Shown: piece after piece, positions 5,991-6,294 of the stretch
How the letters are laid out: every line of letters starts with the position of its first letter
Position numbering within the stretch: the first letter of the stretch is position 1
Assembly: GCA_964245345.1 (NCBI GenBank)
Contig: CAXTMS010000204.1
Coordinates: 1-6,294, forward strand
Reading direction: 5' to 3'
Length of the DNA: 6,294 bases
Origin: Lichenicola sp964245345
Lineage (GTDB): Bacteria; Pseudomonadota; Alphaproteobacteria; Acetobacterales; Acetobacteraceae
Program-made: the position numbers and the translations under genes
Notes under the pieces: generated by a model
What the model was told of the DNA's origin: nothing
The model's input: only the letters and a program-made list of their open reading frames with translations
The model's database searches: none

Positions 5991-6294
5991 TCAGCGTGTG
6001 GTGGAAAGCACGGCGCGATGGCGGGCGAGGTCGGCCTCGACCATCTCCGCGATCATGTCCTCCAGGCGCGTTTCCGCCTGCCAGCCGAGCTTCGTGCGCG
6101 CCTTGGACGCGTCGCCCAGCAGCACGTCCACCTCGGCCGGCCGGATCAGGTCGGAGCGGGTGACGACGTGGTCCTCGTAGTTGAGGCCCACGCGCGAAAA
6201 GGCGATCCGGCACAGCTCGCGGATGGAGGTGGTGCGGCCGGTGGCCACCACGTAGTCGTCCGCCACCTCCTGCTGCAGCATCAGCCACATCGCC
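5991..6294 (-). CDS. gmd: GDP-mannose 4,6-dehydratase, C-terminal part (5' end outside window)
   Basis: About the last 100 codons of the gene, entering from the right edge and ending at TGA 5993-5991. Full-length enzymes have roughly 330-375 residues, so the Rossmann domain and catalytic TYE/YxxxK residues are outside the window. The visible part is the substrate-binding C-terminal region: AMWLMLQQ, ADDYVVATG, SIRELCRIAFSRVGL, RPAEVDVLLGDASKARTKLGW and the final DMIAEMVEADL helix, all in family order. The enzyme oxidises and dehydrates GDP-D-mannose to GDP-4-dehydro-6-deoxy-D-mannose with bound NADP, the substrate of the rmd product encoded next. Together they supply GDP-D-rhamnose for cell-surface polysaccharide or glycosylation. 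The visible ATG at 6290 is an internal methionine, not the start. Confidence 0.93.
   Translation of the reverse strand, partial: AMWLMLQQEVADDYVVATGRTTSIRELCRIAFSRVGLNYEDHVVTRSDLIRPAEVDVLLGDASKARTKLGWQAETRLEDMIAEMVEADLARHRAVLSTTR

Overview
The window is strongly GC-rich, with G or C at most third codon positions. Its genes look alphaproteobacterial: a large secreted protein with beta-strand repeats, and a gmd-rmd sugar-nucleotide pair. I lean towards Rhodospirillales/Acetobacteraceae, but this rests on gene style and composition only. I see no rRNA, tRNA, CRISPR array, insertion sequence or attachment site.

Layout. (1) Bases 1-2343, minus strand: the first 781 codons of a very large secreted or surface protein, open at the left edge. 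It has an N-terminal beta-rich part, a barrel-like middle domain reminiscent of a glycoside hydrolase, and at least two cadherin/Ig-like repeats. (2) Bases 2344-2630: a divergent control region. It holds a plausible minus-strand promoter, two identical 10-bp AAACGTTAAA boxes 33 bp apart, a CtrA-like site and a 6-bp-stem hairpin. (3) Bases 2631-3785, plus strand: a membrane-anchored Mrr-family nuclease with complete catalytic residues. (4) Bases 3685-4983, minus strand: peptidase T (pepT). (5) Bases 5043-5963, minus strand: GDP-4-dehydro-6-deoxy-D-mannose reductase (rmd). (6) Bases 5991-6294, minus strand: the C-terminal part of GDP-mannose 4,6-dehydratase (gmd), cut by the right edge.

How the genes work together. 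gmd and rmd run in series: GDP-mannose to GDP-4-keto-6-deoxymannose to GDP-D-rhamnose, a donor for O-antigen, exopolysaccharide or glycan decoration. pepT follows 59 bp after rmd with no visible terminator, so it may be co-transcribed, though its role (cytosolic tripeptide cleavage) is unrelated. The nuclease gene and the secreted-protein gene diverge from one control region. The nuclease and pepT genes converge and overlap by 101 bp.

The most unusual structure lies in that overlap. A 15-bp tandem array (about four units) is read in one frame as the nuclease tail (QSSRG-type pentapeptides) and on the other strand as the PepT tail (PGWTA-type pentapeptides). Other points worth a second look are the paired AAACGTTAAA boxes around the promoter, a 14-bp tandem duplication over the rmd start that creates a five-codon ORF overlapping rmd by ATGA, and a similar chain of tiny overlapping ORFs ahead of the nuclease start.
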